Shown here: piece by piece, positions 62,121 to 64,000 of the stretch
Numbering within the stretch: the first letter of the stretch is position 1
Layout of the letters: each line of letters opens with the position of its first letter
Assembly: GCF_003363755.1 (NCBI RefSeq)
Contig: NZ_CP031396.1
Span: forward strand, 2,884,501-2,948,500
Reading direction: 5' to 3'
Source: Pseudomonas protegens
Lineage (GTDB): Bacteria; Pseudomonadota; Gammaproteobacteria; Pseudomonadales; Pseudomonadaceae
DNA: 64,000 bases
Notes under the pieces: model-generated
What the model was told of the DNA's origin: nothing
Databases searched by the model: none
The model's input: the letters and a program-made list of their open reading frames with translations, nothing else
Made by a program: the position numbers and the translations under genes

Positions 62121-64000
62121 TCATATGTTCTGGCGGTCGCCTTTGGGGTCGAAGAACACCGAGGAAACGATTTCCGCCTCGATCACCCGGCCATCGGCCA
62201 GGGGCGCGAAGACCCGCTCGCCCAGGCGCTTGAGGCCGCCCTTGACCACGCCCAGGGCAAAGGAATAACCCAGGGAGTTGTGGGCATAGCTGGAGGTCAC
62301 GTGACCGACCATGCTCATCGGGATCGCCTGCTTGGGGTTGAACACCAGTTGCGCGCCTTCCGGCAGCCACTGGGTCGGGTCGATCGGCTTGAGGCCCACC
62401 AGTTGCTTGCGCTCCTCGCGCACGCAGTCTTCCCGGTTCATCCCGCGCCAGCCGATCCACGAGAACGGCTTGGTCCGGCCCACGCACCAACCCATGTTCA
62501 GGTCGTCCGGGGTCATCGAGCCGTCGGTGTCCTGGCCAACGATGATGAAACCCTTCTCGGCCCGCAGCACGTGCATGGTTTCGGTGCCGTAGGGGGTCAG
62601 GTTGTACTTCTTGCCAGCCTCGACGATCTGCTCCAGCACGCCCATGGCGTAGTCGGCCTGGACGTTGACCTCGTAGGACAGCTCGCCGGTGAAGGAGATA
62701 CGGAACACCCGCGCCGGCACGCCGCCCACCAGGCCTTCCTTCCAGGTCATGAACGGGAAGCCGTCCTTGTCCAGGTCGATGTCGGTGACTTCGCTCAGCA
62801 GCTTGCGGCTGTTGGGGCCCGACAGGGTCATGGTGGCCCAGTGGTCGGTGACCGAGGTGAAGTACACCTTGAGATCCGGCCATTCGGTCTGCTGGTAGAT
62901 TTCCAGCCACTGCAGCACGCGCGCCGCGCCGCCGGTGGTGGTGGTCATCAGGAAGTGGTTGTCGGCCAGACAGGCGGTGACGCCGTCGTCGAAGACCATG
63001 CCGTCTTCCTTGCACATCAGGCCGTAGCGGGCCTTGCCCACGTCGAGCTTGGTCCAGGCGTTGGTGTAGATGCGGTTGAGGAACTCCCGGGCGTCCGGGC
63101 CCTGGATGTCGATCTTGCCCAGGGTCGAGGCGTCCAGCAGGCCGACGCTGTCGCGCACCGCCAGGCATTCACGCTTGACCGCGGCATGCAGGTCTTCGCC
63201 GTTTTTCGGGAAGTACCAAGGGCGCTTCCACTGACCGACGTCTTCGAATTCGGCGCCGTTCTTCACGTGCCAGGCGTGCAGCGCGGTGAAGCGTACCGGC
63301 TCGAAGATGTGCCCGCAGTGCCGGCCGGCCACGGCGCCGAAGGTGATCGGCGTGTAGTTCGGGCGGAACATGGTGGTGCCCATCTGCGGAATGCTGACGT
63401 TCAGCGAACGAGCGGCGATGGCCAGACCGTTGACGTTGCCCAGCTTGCCCTGATCGGTGCCGAAGCCCAGGGCGGTGTAGCGCTTGACGTGCTCCACCGA
63501 TTCGAAGCCCTCGCGGGTCGCCAGTTCGATGGCGGCGGCGGTGACGTCGTTCTGCAGGTCGACGAATTGCTTGGGCGCGCGAGCGGTGCCTTTTTCATGG
63601 GGCACCTGGAACAGCGCCAGGGTCGGTTCTTCCAGGCGGGCCAGGGCTTTGGGCAACACGCCCTCGACGCTCTGGAACCCGGCTTCGCTGGCGGCGCGCA
63701 CGCCACCTTCGAAACCGTCGGCCAGGGTGTCGCCGAGGCTGTAGACGCCGTTGATGCCACCGACGCACACGCGCTTCTGCGGTGCCTCACCGGGCACGAA
63801 ACCGAGGATGTCTTCGCGCCACACCGGCTTGCCGCCCAGGTGCGAGGCCAGGTGCACCACCGGGCTGTAGCCGCCGGAGCTGGCGATCAGGTCGCAGTCG
63901 AGCCATTCGCCGGGACTGGTGACCTTGTGCGCCTTGACGTCGATGGCCGCTACGCGCGCGCCGGTCACGTGCTTGCTGCCACGGGCCTCGATCACCGCAC
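62121..64000 (-). CDS. soxA: Sarcosine oxidase alpha subunit, C-terminal part
   Basis: About 626 of roughly 1000 residues are visible; the N-terminal portion runs past the right edge. The visible part begins in the FAD/NAD-binding core (CVGGINGVYSLGDTLADGFEGG) and continues through a GcvT-like THF-binding domain (AFDVEHGA-type DASTLGKIDIQGPDAREFLN and YGTETMHVLRAEKGFIIVGQDTDGS). Alpha subunit of the tetrameric enzyme. The natural next gene to the right (soxD, soxB) is outside the window. Confidence 0.93.
   Translation of the reverse strand, partial: AVIEARGSKHVTGARVAAIDVKAHKVTSPGEWLDCDLIASSGGYSPVVHLASHLGGKPVWREDILGFVPGEAPQKRVCVGGINGVYSLGDTLADGFEGGVRAASEAGFQSVEGVLPKALARLEEPTLALFQVPHEKGTARAPKQFVDLQNDVTAAAIELATREGFESVEHVKRYTALGFGTDQGKLGNVNGLAIAARSLNVSIPQMGTTMFRPNYTPITFGAVAGRHCGHIFEPVRFTALHAWHVKNGAEFEDVGQWKRPWYFPKNGEDLHAAVKRECLAVRDSVGLLDASTLGKIDIQGPDAREFLNRIYTNAWTKLDVGKARYGLMCKEDGMVFDDGVTACLADNHFLMTTTTGGAARVLQWLEIYQQTEWPDLKVYFTSVTDHWATMTLSGPNSRKLLSEVTDIDLDKDGFPFMTWKEGLVGGVPARVFRISFTGELSYEVNVQADYAMGVLEQIVEAGKKYNLTPYGTETMHVLRAEKGFIIVGQDTDGSMTPDDLNMGWCVGRTKPFSWIGWRGMNREDCVREERKQLVGLKPIDPTQWLPEGAQLVFNPKQAIPMSMVGHVTSSYAHNSLGYSFALGVVKGGLKRLGERVFAPLADGRVIEAEIVSSVFFDPKGDRQNI

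Noticed and set aside
1..64000. CRISPR array, tRNA or rRNA genes, insertion sequences, prophage
   Set aside because: I saw no regularly spaced direct repeats, no cloverleaf or rRNA-like sequence, no transposase or integrase motifs; short palindromes are REP units without flanking transposase.

Overview
The window is GC-rich, densely coded chromosomal DNA from a fluorescent Pseudomonas, most likely the P. fluorescens/protegens/chlororaphis group. Three things point there: gene order that matches my memory of P. putida (Lrp-davB-davA-pqqF-pqqABCDE-peptidase) and P. aeruginosa (acyl-CoA dehydrogenase trio-bioDCHFB-comF-modE-like-srkA-rarD-glcB; fiuI-fiuR-fiuA; GST; creD-creC-creB), pseudomonad REP palindromes in many intergenic gaps, and near-complete coding. 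I see no rRNA, tRNA, CRISPR array, insertion sequence, prophage or integration scar. This is core-type genome, not an island.

Layout. 1-4.1 kb: 5' end of a PQQ-dependent membrane dehydrogenase, an Lrp-type regulator, and the lysine 2-monooxygenase/5-aminovaleramidase pair davBA. 4.1-11.9 kb: PQQ cofactor biosynthesis (pqqF, A, B, C, D, E) plus an S9 peptidase; a terminator hairpin between pqqA and pqqB probably keeps pqqA transcript in excess. 11.9-15.3 kb: Pmp3-like peptide, class III aminotransferase, MOSC protein, LysR regulator. 15.5-23.3 kb: three paralogous ~600-residue acyl-CoA dehydrogenases, a membrane diguanylate cyclase with a perfect CRP/Vfr-type site upstream, and a small conserved protein. 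23.4-28.8 kb: biotin genes bioB-F-H-C-D reading leftward, with a BirA-operator-like site between bioB and comF. 28.9-37.9 kb: ModE-like regulator, Tat-exported PhoX-family phosphatase, SrkA kinase, RarD permease, a DnaA-box cluster, an ACT-domain regulator, malate synthase G and a lone receiver protein.

38.2-47.6 kb: cNMP/CBS/DUF294 protein with a DnaQ-like exonuclease; a surface-signalling iron uptake system (ECF sigma, FecR-type anti-sigma, TonB receptor; best match fiuI-fiuR-fiuA) followed by a PepSY membrane protein and a tiny membrane protein; a GST. 47.6-56 kb: creBC/creD, a secreted retropepsin-like protein, an acyltransferase, the DUF350-DUF1190-ATP-grasp cassette (E. coli yjfL-yjfM-yjfC type) with a pure 13-codon glycine repeat, and a DUF2780 protein. 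56-59 kb: an ECF sigma/anti-sigma pair whose sigma gene has a strong Shine-Dalgarno before an ATC codon, a hypothetical protein, and a small DUF3077-type gene behind a 250-nt highly structured leader. 59-64 kb: formaldehyde dehydrogenase (fdhA), formyl-THF deformylase (purU) and sarcosine oxidase subunits soxG and soxA (cut by the right edge), the one-carbon end of betaine/sarcosine catabolism.

The best candidates for something not well described are the DUF3077 leader RNA (two hairpins with identical TTGGCG loops on different stems), the poly-Gly lipoprotein/ATP-grasp cassette, the DnaA-box cluster and the overlapping small ORF after creD. Homology statements are from recognition of motifs and synteny, not from a database search.
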